Source: JAAGZL01 sp050290785
GTDB taxonomy: Bacteria > Pseudomonadota > Gammaproteobacteria > Chromatiales > Chromatiaceae
DNA: 64,000 nt
NCBI GenBank assembly: GCA_050290785.1
Contig: JBNKIR010000054.1
Span: 1-64,000 of the forward strand
Direction: 5' to 3'
Shown: positions 16,333-25,114 of the stretch, piece after piece
Layout: every line of letters begins with the position of its first letter
Position numbering within the stretch: position 1 is the stretch's first letter
Notes under the pieces: generated by a model
What the model was told of the DNA's origin: nothing
Databases searched by the model: none
Seen by the model: only the letters and a program-made list of their open reading frames with translations
Position numbers and translations under genes: made by a program

Positions 16333-17388
16333 GTGCCAGCCAGAAAAGCCGTCAATCAGAATAGCGTCAATGATCGCGCCCAGCACTTTCTGAAGGTACT
16401 TATTGAACGCTATATTAAGGATGGCGATCCGGTCGGTTCGCGCACGCTGGCGCAGGATGCAGGAATGGATCTGAGTCCGGCCACCATAAGAAACATTATG
16501 GCCAATCTGGAAGACATGGGGCTGGTCTCCTCTCCCCACACATCAGCAGGCAGGGTGCCGACAGTCAACGGCTATCGCATGTTCATAGACTCCCTGTTGA
16601 CCCTCAAGGATCTGAATAAGTCAGAGATAGATAATCTCAAGAATCAACTGATCAAAGATCAAAGCTCTTCGTCAGTACTGGAATCGGCATCCAGGGTGCT
16701 TTCCGACGTCACCCATATGGCGGGAGTGGTCATGCTGCCGCACAGTGATCACGTATCTTTCCTGCATATAGAGTTTCTGCCACTGTCCGGTGACAGCGTC
16801 ATGGTTATCCTGGTGACCAGGTCGGGTGAGGTGAGCAACAGGATCATCACCACCAAACGCCCCTATTCTGCGTCAGAGCTGGAACAGGTTGCGAACTACA
16901 TTAACCAGACCTACTCGGGACAGAGCCTGACCAAGGTCCGTGAGTCCATGATAAACGAGATGCGCCAGGCACGGGCGGACATGAACCGTATCATGGCTCG
17001 CGCCATAGAGATGACAGAGCAGGTCCTGGAGCCAAGGGAGAGCGGTGGATCCTGTCTGATCGCGGGTCAAACCAATCTCATGGATTTCAATGAATTGGCC
17101 AATATGAAGCGACTGCGCCAACTCTTCGATGCGTTCAATGAAAAGCATGAGATAGTTCAGCTTCTGGATGGCTGTCTGCATGCCAAGGGTATGCAGATAT
17201 TCATTGGAGAGGAGTCCGGCTATAAACATCTGAACAAATGCAGTATCGTTACCGCCCCCTACGAGGTTAATAATAAGGTAGTGGGGGTGCTTGGGGTGAT
17301 AGGTCCGAAACGCATGGAGTATGACCGGGTGATACCGGTAGTGGATGTGACGGCAAAATTATTAAGTTCGGCCTTGAAACAGCTATAA
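16333..17388 (+). CDS. hrcA: Heat-inducible transcription repressor HrcA
   Basis: GTG at 16333 is preferred because TGAGG lies 6 nt upstream; an earlier GTG at 16291 falls inside the CIRCE-like operator. The 351-residue product matches HrcA: winged helix with SVNDRAQHFLKVLIERYIKDG and GMDLSPATIRNIMANLEDMG, then LVSSPHTSAGRVPT, and the C-terminal SRxGEVSNRIITT-like and VIGPKRMEYDRVIP segments. HrcA binds CIRCE elements and is kept active by GroEL. It heads the operon hrcA-grpE-dnaK-dnaJ. In many Gammaproteobacteria heat shock depends only on sigma-32, so retention of HrcA is informative. Confidence 0.95.
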   Translation: MPARKAVNQNSVNDRAQHFLKVLIERYIKDGDPVGSRTLAQDAGMDLSPATIRNIMANLEDMGLVSSPHTSAGRVPTVNGYRMFIDSLLTLKDLNKSEIDNLKNQLIKDQSSSSVLESASRVLSDVTHMAGVVMLPHSDHVSFLHIEFLPLSGDSVMVILVTRSGEVSNRIITTKRPYSASELEQVANYINQTYSGQSLTKVRESMINEMRQARADMNRIMARAIEMTEQVLEPRESGGSCLIAGQTNLMDFNELANMKRLRQLFDAFNEKHEIVQLLDGCLHAKGMQIFIGEESGYKHLNKCSIVTAPYEVNNKVVGVLGVIGPKRMEYDRVIPVVDVTAKLLSSALKQL

Positions 17389-17479
17389 CCATCCCCAAAT
17401 TAGGTCATTAAGTTAAGATATGCGCCCGGTACAGCAGGGTGCAGGTGTTCTTTTTGTGCGGTATTCGGAGATTTATTAA

Positions 17480-18094
17480 ATGGGTAAAGATCAGGAAGTG
17501 GCTGATAAAAAATCGGAAACTGAAGAAATTACAGCTGGAGAGGCGTCAGATGAGAGCCTGGTCGATGCCGCCGATATGGATGAAGGCAAGGCCGAGACCA
17601 CAGAGGAGCTCCAGCTGATGCTGGAGGACGCACGCAGCAAGGTGGATGAACACTGGAATCAGGTGTTGCGTGCCAGGGCCGAGTTGGAGAACCTGCAGCG
17701 ACGCCATGAACGTGAACTGGAAAACGCCCACAAATTCGCCTTGGAGCGTTTCGCATCGGATATCCTGGCGGTCAGAGACAGCATGGAACTAGGCCTGGAT
17801 GCCACCAACAACGAAGGCGCGGACGTCAATAGCCTGCGGGAAGGCACCAAATTGACCCTGAAACTCCTTACGGACGTTATGGAAAAGTTCCAGATAGCCC
17901 AGATCGATCCCGACGGCGAACCGTTTAATCCGGAATTTCATCAGGCCATGAGCATCCAGCCCCGTGATGACGTCCCGCCGAACACGGTGATTGCGGTGAT
18001 GCAGAAGGGCTACACCCTTAATGGCAGGCTGATTCGTCCGGCTATGGTGATGGTCTCGCAGGGTGAGACAGGAAAAATTGATGAACAGGCTTGA
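17480..18094 (+). CDS. grpE: Nucleotide exchange factor GrpE
   Basis: The 204-residue protein is a co-chaperone that releases ADP from DnaK. It has an acidic N-terminal tail, a long coiled coil (DEHWNQVLRARAELENLQRR), and the C-terminal beta domain with FNPEFHQAMSIQP and GYTLNGRLIRPAMVMV. Length is normal. It follows hrcA by 91 bp and precedes dnaK by 80 bp. Its stop codon lies within the -35 element of the predicted sigma-32 promoter for dnaK, so transcription of dnaK can be raised independently of grpE. Confidence 0.96.
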   Translation: MGKDQEVADKKSETEEITAGEASDESLVDAADMDEGKAETTEELQLMLEDARSKVDEHWNQVLRARAELENLQRRHERELENAHKFALERFASDILAVRDSMELGLDATNNEGADVNSLREGTKLTLKLLTDVMEKFQIAQIDPDGEPFNPEFHQAMSIQPRDDVPPNTVIAVMQKGYTLNGRLIRPAMVMVSQGETGKIDEQA

Positions 18095-18117
18095 AAAATA
18101 GAAGGTTTTTCCCCATC
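18089..18117 (+). promoter_or_regulatory. Sigma-32 heat-shock promoter upstream of dnaK
   Basis: CTTGAAA (18089-18095), a 14-bp spacer, and CCCCATCT (18110-18117) match the RpoH consensus CTTGAAA / CCCCATNT completely. The -35 overlaps the end of grpE, and dnaK starts about 58 bp downstream of the -10. Confidence 0.85.
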
Positions 18118-18174
18118 TGAGGGTTAACCGTAAATTTTAGAGAATAATGCAGTTTTTATTGGAGATACCGAACC

Positions 18175-20109
18175 ATGGGTAAAATTATTGGAATCGATCT
18201 AGGCACCACCAACTCCTGCGTGGCAGTGATGGAGGGAGACAAGACCAGAGTGATCGAAAACTCAGAGGGTGATCGCACTACGCCTTCCATCATAGCCTAT
18301 ACGGCGGATGGTGATGTGCTGGTGGGCCAGGCGGCCAAACGCCAGGCGGTCACCAATCCCCAGAACACCCTGTTTGCCATCAAGCGTCTGATCGGACGTC
18401 GTTTTGAAGACGACGTGGTGCAGCGCGATATCAAGATGGTGCCCTATAAGATCGTAAAGGCAGACAACGGAGACGCCTGGGTGGAGGCCAACGGCAAGAA
18501 GATGGCGGCCCCTGAGATCTCCGCCAAGGTGTTGCAGAAGATGAAGAAGACGGCCGAAGACTATCTCGGCGCAGAGGTGACCGAGGCGGTTATCACCGTC
18601 CCTGCCTACTTCAATGATTCCCAGCGTCAGGCCACCAAGGATGCAGGTCGCATCGCCGGTCTGGATGTGAAGCGTATCATCAACGAGCCTACCGCAGCGG
18701 CCCTGGCCTACGGTATGGACAAGAAGCGCGGCGACCAGAAGCTGGCCGTGTTCGACCTGGGTGGCGGTACCTTCGATATCTCCATCATCGAGATCGCCGA
18801 GATCGACGGCGAACACCAGTTCGAGGTGCTCTCCACTAACGGCGACACCTTCCTGGGCGGCGAAGATTTCGATATGCGCATCATCGACTACCTGGTGGAA
18901 GAGTTTAAAAAGGACCAGGGCTTCGATCTGCGCAACGACCCGCTGGCACTGCAGCGTCTGAAAGAGGGCGCTGAGAAGGCCAAGATCGAGCTCTCCAATG
19001 GTCAGCAGACCGATATCAATCTGCCGTACATCACGGCGGATGCATCCGGCCCCAAGCATCTGAACATCAAGCTGACCCGCGCTAAGCTGGAACAGTTGGT
19101 GGACGATCTGGTGCAGCGCACCATCGACCCCTGCCGTGTGGCGCTGAACGACGCCGGCCTCAAGGCCTCTGATATCGACGAGGTGATCCTGGTTGGTGGA
19201 CAGACCCGTATGCCCAAGGTGCAGGAGGTGGTCGAGAAGTTCTTCGGCAAGGCCCCGCGCAGGGACGTGAATCCTGATGAGGCGGTCGCCATCGGCGCGG
19301 CCATCCAGGGCGGCGTCCTGGGTGGTGAGGTAAAAGACGTACTGTTGCTGGATGTTACCCCGCTGTCACTGGGTATCGAGACCCTGGGCGGAGTCATGAC
19401 CAAGCTGATCGATAAGAACACCACTATCCCGACCAACGCCAGTCAGACCTTCTCTACTGCGGACGACAATCAGACCGCAGTGACCGTGCATGTCCTGCAG
19501 GGTGAGCGTGAGCAGGCCGGGGCCAACAAGTCTCTGGGTCGTTTCGATCTTACCGATATCCCGCCGGCACCGCGAGGCATCCCGCAGATCGAGGTGAGTT
19601 TCGATATTGACGCCAACGGCATCCTGAATGTGTCGGCCAAGGACAGGGCCACCGGTAAGGAACAGTCCATCGTGATCAAGGCATCTTCCGGTCTGAGCGA
19701 TGAAGAGATCGACCGTATGGTCAAGGACGCAGAGGCCCATGCCGATGAAGACCGCAAGTTCAATGAACTGGTCCAGGCGCGCAACCAGGCCGACGGCATG
19801 ATCCATGCCATCAAGAAGTCCATGGAAGAACTGGGCGACGAAAAGATGGAGGCCGGTGAGAAAGAGAATATCGAGGCCAAGATCAAGGAGCTGGAAGAGG
19901 TCATGCAGGGCGAGGACAAGGATGCCATCGAAGAGAAGACCAAGGCCCTGACCGAGGTCTCGGCCAAGATGGCAGAGCGTCTCTATGCCCAGCAGGGTGG
20001 AGAGGGCTCCGCTGAGGACGGTACGCAGGGTGCTGATGCCGGGACATCCGCCGCGGATGACAACGTTGTCGATGCTGAATTTGAGGAAGTCAAAGACGAC
20101 AACAAATAG
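18175..20109 (+). CDS. dnaK: Molecular chaperone DnaK (Hsp70)
   Basis: The 644-residue protein is a full-length Hsp70. The ATPase domain begins IGIDLGTTNSCVAVMEG and includes the phosphate-binding AVFDLGGGTFDISI and the NEPTAAALAYG segment. The substrate-binding domain includes DVTPLSLGIETLGG and ASSGLSDEEI. The C-terminus is acidic, ending in a DnaK-type EEVKDDNK tail. It folds and refolds cytoplasmic proteins with GrpE and DnaJ. Transcription can start from the sigma-32 promoter just upstream as well as from the hrcA promoter. A hairpin after the gene may set the ratio of dnaK to dnaJ mRNA. Confidence 0.98.
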   Translation: MGKIIGIDLGTTNSCVAVMEGDKTRVIENSEGDRTTPSIIAYTADGDVLVGQAAKRQAVTNPQNTLFAIKRLIGRRFEDDVVQRDIKMVPYKIVKADNGDAWVEANGKKMAAPEISAKVLQKMKKTAEDYLGAEVTEAVITVPAYFNDSQRQATKDAGRIAGLDVKRIINEPTAAALAYGMDKKRGDQKLAVFDLGGGTFDISIIEIAEIDGEHQFEVLSTNGDTFLGGEDFDMRIIDYLVEEFKKDQGFDLRNDPLALQRLKEGAEKAKIELSNGQQTDINLPYITADASGPKHLNIKLTRAKLEQLVDDLVQRTIDPCRVALNDAGLKASDIDEVILVGGQTRMPKVQEVVEKFFGKAPRRDVNPDEAVAIGAAIQGGVLGGEVKDVLLLDVTPLSLGIETLGGVMTKLIDKNTTIPTNASQTFSTADDNQTAVTVHVLQGEREQAGANKSLGRFDLTDIPPAPRGIPQIEVSFDIDANGILNVSAKDRATGKEQSIVIKASSGLSDEEIDRMVKDAEAHADEDRKFNELVQARNQADGMIHAIKKSMEELGDEKMEAGEKENIEAKIKELEEVMQGEDKDAIEEKTKALTEVSAKMAERLYAQQGGEGSAEDGTQGADAGTSAADDNVVDAEFEEVKDDNK

Positions 20110-20136
20110 GCAATTCGGTGGAGGGTCGTCCGAGAA

Positions 20137-20165
20137 CGTGCGGGTGCGATGCGCCCGCGCGTTTT
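20137..20165 (+). terminator. Hairpin between dnaK and dnaJ
   Basis: An 11-bp GC-rich stem with two G-T wobble pairs (20137-20147 with 20151-20161), a 3-nt loop GAT and a run of four T follow the dnaK stop. It could attenuate transcription into dnaJ or protect the dnaK mRNA 3' end. Confidence 0.55.
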
Positions 20166-20214
20166 GCCATTTAAACGGGCAGGTGCTGTGAGTTGAGGTG
20201 CTGGAACAATAAAT

Positions 20215-21360
20215 ATGTCTAAACGCGACTATTACGAAGTACTCGGTGTAAATAAGAACGCCAGCGAAGATGAGCTGAAGAAGGCCTATCGCCGCCTGGC
20301 CATGAAGTACCATCCGGATAGAAACACCGGAGATCAGGCAGCGGATGCGGAAAAGAAATTCAAGGAGGCCAAGGAGGCCTATGAGATCCTGTCGGATGCG
20401 CAGAAGCGCGCCGCCTACGATCAGTTCGGTCATGCCGGTGTAGATTCGTCCATGGGGGGCGGTCCTGGCGGGGCAGGCTTTGGTGGCGGCAGCTTTAGCG
20501 ACATCTTCGGTGATGTGTTTGGTGATATCTTCAGTGGCGGCCGTCCCGGCGGTGGCGCTCGGGCCAATCGTGGGGCTGATCTGCGCTACAATCTGCAGAT
20601 CTCCCTGGAAGACGCGGTTGCCGGTACCACGGTGAAGATCCGTGTCCCCACCATGGTGAAGTGTAAGTCCTGTAACGGTTCCGGCGCCAAAAAGGGGACC
20701 ACCCCCAAGAGCTGTACCACCTGCGGGGGACATGGCCAGGTAAGGATGTCACAGGGATTTTTCTCGGTGCAGCAGACCTGTCCCAATTGCCGCGGCAAGG
20801 GTACGATAATCGATGATCCATGCGATGTATGCCATGGTCAGGGCAAGGTACAGGAGCACAAGACCCTGTCGGTGAAGGTGCCGGCCGGTGTCGACAACGG
20901 TGATCGCATCCGTCTGGCGGGAGAGGGCGAGGCAGGAGATCACGGTGGTCCTGCGGGTGACCTCTATGTCCAGGTCATAGTCAAAGAGCATGAGATCTTC
21001 AGCAGAGAGGATAGCAATCTGTTTTGTGAGGTGCCGATAAGTTTCGGTACGGCCGCACTCGGCGGTGAGCTTGAGGTACCGACCCTGACCGGCAAGGTGA
21101 AGCTGAAGATCCCGGCCGGCACTCAGACCGGAAAGATGTTCCGCATGCGCGGTAAGGGGGTAAAATCGGTGCGTGGCGGCCCTGTGGGCGATCTGATCTG
21201 CCGCGTGATGGTGGAAACTCCGGTCAATCTTACCGAGAAACAGAAAGATCTGATCCGGGAGCTGGATGAGACCATGCAGGCCGGTGGTAAAAAACACAGT
21301 CCTCAATCATCCGGATGGATGGATGGGGTGAAAAGCTTCTTCGAAGGCATGGGCTTTTAA
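20215..21360 (+). CDS. dnaJ: Co-chaperone DnaJ (Hsp40)
   Basis: The 381-residue protein is a type I Hsp40 that delivers substrates to DnaK and stimulates its ATPase. The J domain carries the HPD motif at residues 33-35. A Gly/Phe-rich linker follows (GGGPGGAGFGGG). The zinc-binding domain has four CxxCxGxG-type repeats: CKSCNGSG, CTTCGGHG, CPNCRGKG and CDVCHGQG. The C-terminal substrate-binding domains complete the protein. It is the last chaperone gene of the operon, 105 bp after dnaK with an intervening hairpin, and dapB follows 69 bp later. Confidence 0.97.
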   Translation: MSKRDYYEVLGVNKNASEDELKKAYRRLAMKYHPDRNTGDQAADAEKKFKEAKEAYEILSDAQKRAAYDQFGHAGVDSSMGGGPGGAGFGGGSFSDIFGDVFGDIFSGGRPGGGARANRGADLRYNLQISLEDAVAGTTVKIRVPTMVKCKSCNGSGAKKGTTPKSCTTCGGHGQVRMSQGFFSVQQTCPNCRGKGTIIDDPCDVCHGQGKVQEHKTLSVKVPAGVDNGDRIRLAGEGEAGDHGGPAGDLYVQVIVKEHEIFSREDSNLFCEVPISFGTAALGGELEVPTLTGKVKLKIPAGTQTGKMFRMRGKGVKSVRGGPVGDLICRVMVETPVNLTEKQKDLIRELDETMQAGGKKHSPQSSGWMDGVKSFFEGMGF

Positions 21361-21429
21361 GGCAGGTCCCAGCCTTTAGGCGCCCGCTACAGTGGGCGAT
21401 CATCAATTAGACAGAACCAGGTATCAGAC

Positions 21430-22233
21430 ATGACAAGAATAGCGATCGTCGGTGCAGCCGGCCGTATGGGAAGAAATCTTATCCAGGCGGTATATGATGC
21501 GGATGACAAAGAGCTGGGTGCCGCGATAGAACGCCCGGACTCCAGTCTTCTAGGTTCAGATGCGGGGGAGTTGGCCGGGGTAGGCAGGCTTGGGGTATTT
21601 CTGGTCGACAATCTGGAACAGGTGCTGGACGACTTCGATGTATTGATCGATTTTACCGCGCCGGCTGCCACCATGACGCATGTGGAGATCTGCCGCCAGG
21701 CCGGTAAGGCCATGGTCATTGGTACCACCGGTCTGAGTGAGGAAGAGAAGGATAAGCTGAAAGAGGCATCCGCCCATATCGGCATTATGTTTGCGCCGAA
21801 TATGAGTATCGGGGTAAATCTTTGTTTCAAACTGCTGGATATGGCCGCAAGGGTATTGGGAGACGATGTGGATATCGAGGTAATAGAGGCCCATCACCGC
21901 CACAAGGTGGATGCCCCATCCGGTACCGCCCTGAGGATGGGTGAGGTGGTGGCCGAGGCGCTGGGACGTGATCTGTCGGAGTGTGCAGTCTACGGACGTG
22001 AAGGTCACACCGGAGAACGAGACCGCAAGACCATCGGTTTCGAGACCATCCGGGCCGGTGATGTGGTGGGTGATCACACCGTACTCTTCGCTGCTATGGG
22101 TGAGCGGGTGGAGATCACCCACAAGGCATCCAGCCGTATGACCTTCGCCAACGGCGCCGTGCGCGCTGCCGGCTGGATCAAGGAGAAGGGCAAGGGGCTG
22201 TTTGATATGCAGGATGTGCTGGGTTTGCGCTGA
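21430..22233 (+). CDS. dapB: 4-hydroxy-tetrahydrodipicolinate reductase
   Basis: The 267-residue enzyme reduces hydroxy-tetrahydrodipicolinate with NAD(P)H in the lysine and diaminopimelate pathway. The nucleotide-binding glycine motif is GAAGRMGR near residue 8. The active-site segment EAHHRHKVDAPSGTALRMGE contains the catalytic histidine and lysine. ATTGLSEEEK-like and APNMSIGVNL segments are also standard for the family. The dnaK-dnaJ-dapB order is common in Gammaproteobacteria. Confidence 0.97.
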   Translation: MTRIAIVGAAGRMGRNLIQAVYDADDKELGAAIERPDSSLLGSDAGELAGVGRLGVFLVDNLEQVLDDFDVLIDFTAPAATMTHVEICRQAGKAMVIGTTGLSEEEKDKLKEASAHIGIMFAPNMSIGVNLCFKLLDMAARVLGDDVDIEVIEAHHRHKVDAPSGTALRMGEVVAEALGRDLSECAVYGREGHTGERDRKTIGFETIRAGDVVGDHTVLFAAMGERVEITHKASSRMTFANGAVRAAGWIKEKGKGLFDMQDVLGLR

Positions 22234-22364
22234 TATATGCCTACGTTGGACTCGCCGGATAGGCGCATCGTCGCCTGTATCATCGGAATCACCTAGATCT
22301 GCCCCATTTGGCATAGGGCTTGCACCTTACTGACCAGAGAACTGTTTTCAGTCGAGGTCGGTAT

Positions 22365-23483
22365 ATGAGTAATACAAGTCCCATAGATTTCAGCCTGGAT
22401 CTGTTGCAATCCGGTAAACCCCTTTCAGGTGCAGCAAGTGATGGCGTGAACACCAGTCCTGAGGCGCTGTTCAAGGATGTGCTGGCTGATGAAAAACTTG
22501 TCTCTGAGGTCATGTCCAGGCTGAAGGAGCTCCTGCCGGAGGATATATTTGCCCAGATCGAAGAGATGGTGGAGTCCGGCAATGGATTGCCGATAGCGGC
22601 AATCTTTTCCCCTGAATCTCCCTTGTTTGAACAGATCTCAGAACAACTGCCACAAATGGTACGGGATGCCTTCAAGCATGATGGAGGGCAGATACCGGCC
22701 ATTCTCGCCTCTGCCATAAACGCGTGCGATGAGAAGCTACAAAAGACCGGTGATGCGGCATCACGCACCCTGGATAACATAGGACGCCAGATCAGTGAGG
22801 CCCTATCAACTCTCTCCGATAAGGGGCAGGGCAGTGATATCGGAAGGCAGATACAGGATCTGCTGGGGGCGGCCAAGGCAGAGATCGTCTCGGCAGATGT
22901 CGGGGCCAAGTCATTTTTAGCGGCCACTGCCGGTGGAGGTGAGCTCACAAGCACCCAGACAAACACCATCAATTCCGCCATCAGCGGACTGGCGCAGGTA
23001 CAGACCGCATCTCCCCAAGGCAGTGGCGCGTCTGTCGCGCCTCCTCCTATAACCACGCCGATGGGCGAAGAGGCCTGGGGACAGGCCATGGGCGATCGCA
23101 TTATGTGGATGGTGGGCAAGGGGGTGCAGGCCGCGTCCATACGTATCAACCCACCGGATCTAGGTCCTATCCATGTCAGGCTGTCGGTAAACAATGATCA
23201 GACCAGTGTGCAGATGCTGGTTCAGAATGGGGTGGTTAAAGAGGCATTAGAGGCGGCCATGCCTCGTCTGCGTGAGATGCTGCAAGAGGGCAACATGTAT
23301 CTGGTGAATGTGGATGTGAGTCACCGGGAAAGTCCTGATCAAAGCAGCGGGTCAGGGCTGTATGACCATGATCAGAATGGACAGATGGAGCAATTCCTGC
23401 AGGATCAGGAGCTGGCTGGCCAGATCGAGGAGGAGCTGCCTCGATACTACCGCAGCAGTGGCCTGCTGGACGACTACGCATAA
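22365..23483 (+). CDS. FliK-type flagellar hook-length control protein
   Basis: ATG at 22365 is chosen, with GAGG (22354-22357) 7 nt upstream; this gives 372 residues. The N-terminal two thirds are variable and Ser/Gly/Gln-rich. The C-terminal domain matches FliK closely: SIRINPPDLGPIHVRLSV, then LEAAMPRLREMLQEGNM and LVNVDVS. FliK is secreted through the flagellar export apparatus and sets hook length. No other flagellar structural gene is next to it, so it is an isolated locus. A second, more divergent FliK-like gene occurs at 7.2-8.5 kb; this copy looks like the more canonical one by its C-terminal motif. Confidence 0.87.
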   Translation: MSNTSPIDFSLDLLQSGKPLSGAASDGVNTSPEALFKDVLADEKLVSEVMSRLKELLPEDIFAQIEEMVESGNGLPIAAIFSPESPLFEQISEQLPQMVRDAFKHDGGQIPAILASAINACDEKLQKTGDAASRTLDNIGRQISEALSTLSDKGQGSDIGRQIQDLLGAAKAEIVSADVGAKSFLAATAGGGELTSTQTNTINSAISGLAQVQTASPQGSGASVAPPPITTPMGEEAWGQAMGDRIMWMVGKGVQAASIRINPPDLGPIHVRLSVNNDQTSVQMLVQNGVVKEALEAAMPRLREMLQEGNMYLVNVDVSHRESPDQSSGSGLYDHDQNGQMEQFLQDQELAGQIEEELPRYYRSSGLLDDYA

Positions 23484-23511
23484 GATTCCACTTGGCTTTA
23501 TCTCCGACTTG

Positions 23512-23547
23512 AGACCTGCGATACGGCAAAAGCCATTTTGCAGGTCT
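23512..23547 (+). terminator. Inverted repeat after the fliK-type gene
   Basis: Perfect 8-bp arms AGACCTGC and GCAGGTCT are separated by 20 nt that contain a nested GGC-AAAA-GCC hairpin. It lies 28 bp after the stop codon. There is no T-run directly after the stem, so it is a candidate terminator or mRNA-end structure only. Confidence 0.45.
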
Positions 23548-23641
23548 AATATCCCACTGTATTTAGACAAAATCCTGGCGGTGCCGGTTGCTCAGCTAGT
23601 ATGATATTGTCTGTTAAGGTATTTATTTCGGAGATATAAGC

Positions 23642-23926
23642 ATGCTCTTGATTAAGCTGCTGATTTTCACTGTATTGATCACTATTGGTGCCGTATTTGC
23701 CTTAAATAATAGTGACAGTGTTACCCTAAGTTACTATTTTGGCTCTCAAGAGATGCCGCTCTCACTTCTGTTGATCTTTACCCTGATAGTAGGCGCTGTC
23801 ATTGGCATATTGTCGGCCACAGTCACCATCCTGCGACTCAAGCGGGAAAACGCATCTCTGCAGCGTAAGGCGAAAGTCATATCAGAAGAGGTTGAGAACC
23901 TCAGGGCTCTGCCTCTCAAGGAGTGA
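23642..23926 (+). CDS. lapA: Lipopolysaccharide assembly protein LapA
   Basis: The 94-residue protein has two N-terminal transmembrane helices (about 2-22 and 40-63) separated by NNSDSVTLSYYFGSQEMPLS, followed by a coiled-coil-like cytoplasmic tail. This is the LapA (YciS, DUF1049) layout. LapA and LapB together control LpxC proteolysis and the supply of lipopolysaccharide in the inner membrane. The stop overlaps a possible GTG start for lapB, and a GGAG sequence at the gene end serves lapB translation. Confidence 0.9.
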   Translation: MLLIKLLIFTVLITIGAVFALNNSDSVTLSYYFGSQEMPLSLLLIFTLIVGAVIGILSATVTILRLKRENASLQRKAKVISEEVENLRALPLKE

Positions 23927-23934
23927 TCTATTCC

Positions 23935-25092
23935 ATGATGGAATTACTGCTTTTGCTGTTGCCTGTAGCTGCTGCATCCGGTTGGTTTGCGGCAAGACGT
24001 AGCTATGGTAAGAGCGAACAGTTTCGTTCAGGACGTAATATAGATTATTTTAAGGGACTCAACTTCCTTCTGAATGAGCAGCCGGATAAGGCGATTGATG
24101 TGTTCATTCATATGCTGGAGGTGGATAGTGAGACGGTAGAGACCCACCTGGCCCTTGGCAACCTGTTTCGTCGTAGAGGCGAGGTGGATCGTGCCATACG
24201 TATACATCAGAATCTTATAGCCAGACCTACTCTGCAGCCGGAACATCGTGCTCAGGCGCTGCTGGAGCTGGGTCAGGACTATATGCGTGCCGGCCTGTAT
24301 GATCGTGCAGAAAGCCTGTTTCAGGAACTTACTGAGTCCAATCTGCATCGTGAGCAGGCATTGGCAAATCTATTGTTGATCTATGAAAAGGAAAAAGAGT
24401 GGAATAGGTCTCTGGAGATATCCAACAAGTTGGAATCTATCACCGGTGAACAGTTAAATAATCAACGCTCCCACTACTATTGTGAGATGGCCGATGATGC
24501 CTATAGCTCAGGAGATATGAAGCTGGCGTCTGAGTGTCTGAAAAAGGCCCAGGGATGCAACAGGGACTCGGTACGTGCAGCTATACTTCTAGGCGAGATG
24601 GAGAAGGCGAAGGGCAATTATAAGGCGGCCATAAAGTCGTTTAAAAAAGTAGCGGAGAATAACCCGGCCTATTTTTCCATAATACTCCAATCGCTACGCG
24701 ACTGTTACGAAGCAATCAAGGACAAAAAGTCATTTCGTGATTTTTTGCACTGGTATGTGCAAACTCAAAACGGATTTACCGAGACTGTCATGTTGAGCCA
24801 GTTGATCCGTGATGAGGATGGTGATGCGGCGGCAGCGCAGTTTCTTAAAGTACATCTGAAGGCGAATCCAAGCCTGGAAGGGTTGCACCAGTTGCTGTTA
24901 CTGGATCCGAGTGATGAGTGCATAGATGCATACGAGATATCAAGGCTCCTGGCGGCACTATTGGAAAGATCGGTTGAAGAGAATCCAGCATATAAATGTA
25001 CCACCTGCGGTTTCGGGGCAAAGACCATGCATTGGCAGTGTCCCAGTTGCAATAAGTGGAGCAGTATCAGGCCGATGCAAACGATAATTTAG
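23935..25092 (+). CDS. lapB: Lipopolysaccharide assembly protein LapB
   Basis: Start ATG at 23935 gives MMELLLLLLPVAAASGW, matching the membrane anchor of known LapB; GTG at 23923 would add four residues. The protein is about 385 residues. After the single helix come tetratricopeptide repeats (for example VETHLALGNLFRRRGEVDRA and QALLELGQDYMRAGLYDRA). The C-terminus is a rubredoxin-like zinc site with two CxxC pairs (CTTCGF and CPSC). LapB is the adaptor that presents LpxC to FtsH. It is coupled to lapA and precedes pyrF by 22 bp, the same order as in Escherichia coli. Confidence 0.95.
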   Translation: MMELLLLLLPVAAASGWFAARRSYGKSEQFRSGRNIDYFKGLNFLLNEQPDKAIDVFIHMLEVDSETVETHLALGNLFRRRGEVDRAIRIHQNLIARPTLQPEHRAQALLELGQDYMRAGLYDRAESLFQELTESNLHREQALANLLLIYEKEKEWNRSLEISNKLESITGEQLNNQRSHYYCEMADDAYSSGDMKLASECLKKAQGCNRDSVRAAILLGEMEKAKGNYKAAIKSFKKVAENNPAYFSIILQSLRDCYEAIKDKKSFRDFLHWYVQTQNGFTETVMLSQLIRDEDGDAAAAQFLKVHLKANPSLEGLHQLLLLDPSDECIDAYEISRLLAALLERSVEENPAYKCTTCGFGAKTMHWQCPSCNKWSSIRPMQTII

Positions 25093-25114
25093 TTTTGAAA
25101 AGGGGATTGTTGTA

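Noticed and set aside
19366..20733. 455-codon open frame opposite dnaK and dnaJ
   Set aside because: It is antisense to strongly conserved coding sequence and its translation is low-complexity; it is a codon-bias shadow.
23508..23538. Sigma-32-like CTTGAGA-N16-AGCCATTT upstream of lapA
   Set aside because: The spacer is long, two -10 positions are wrong, and the bases are part of a perfect inverted repeat. LapAB is heat-regulated in E. coli, so it was considered but not called.
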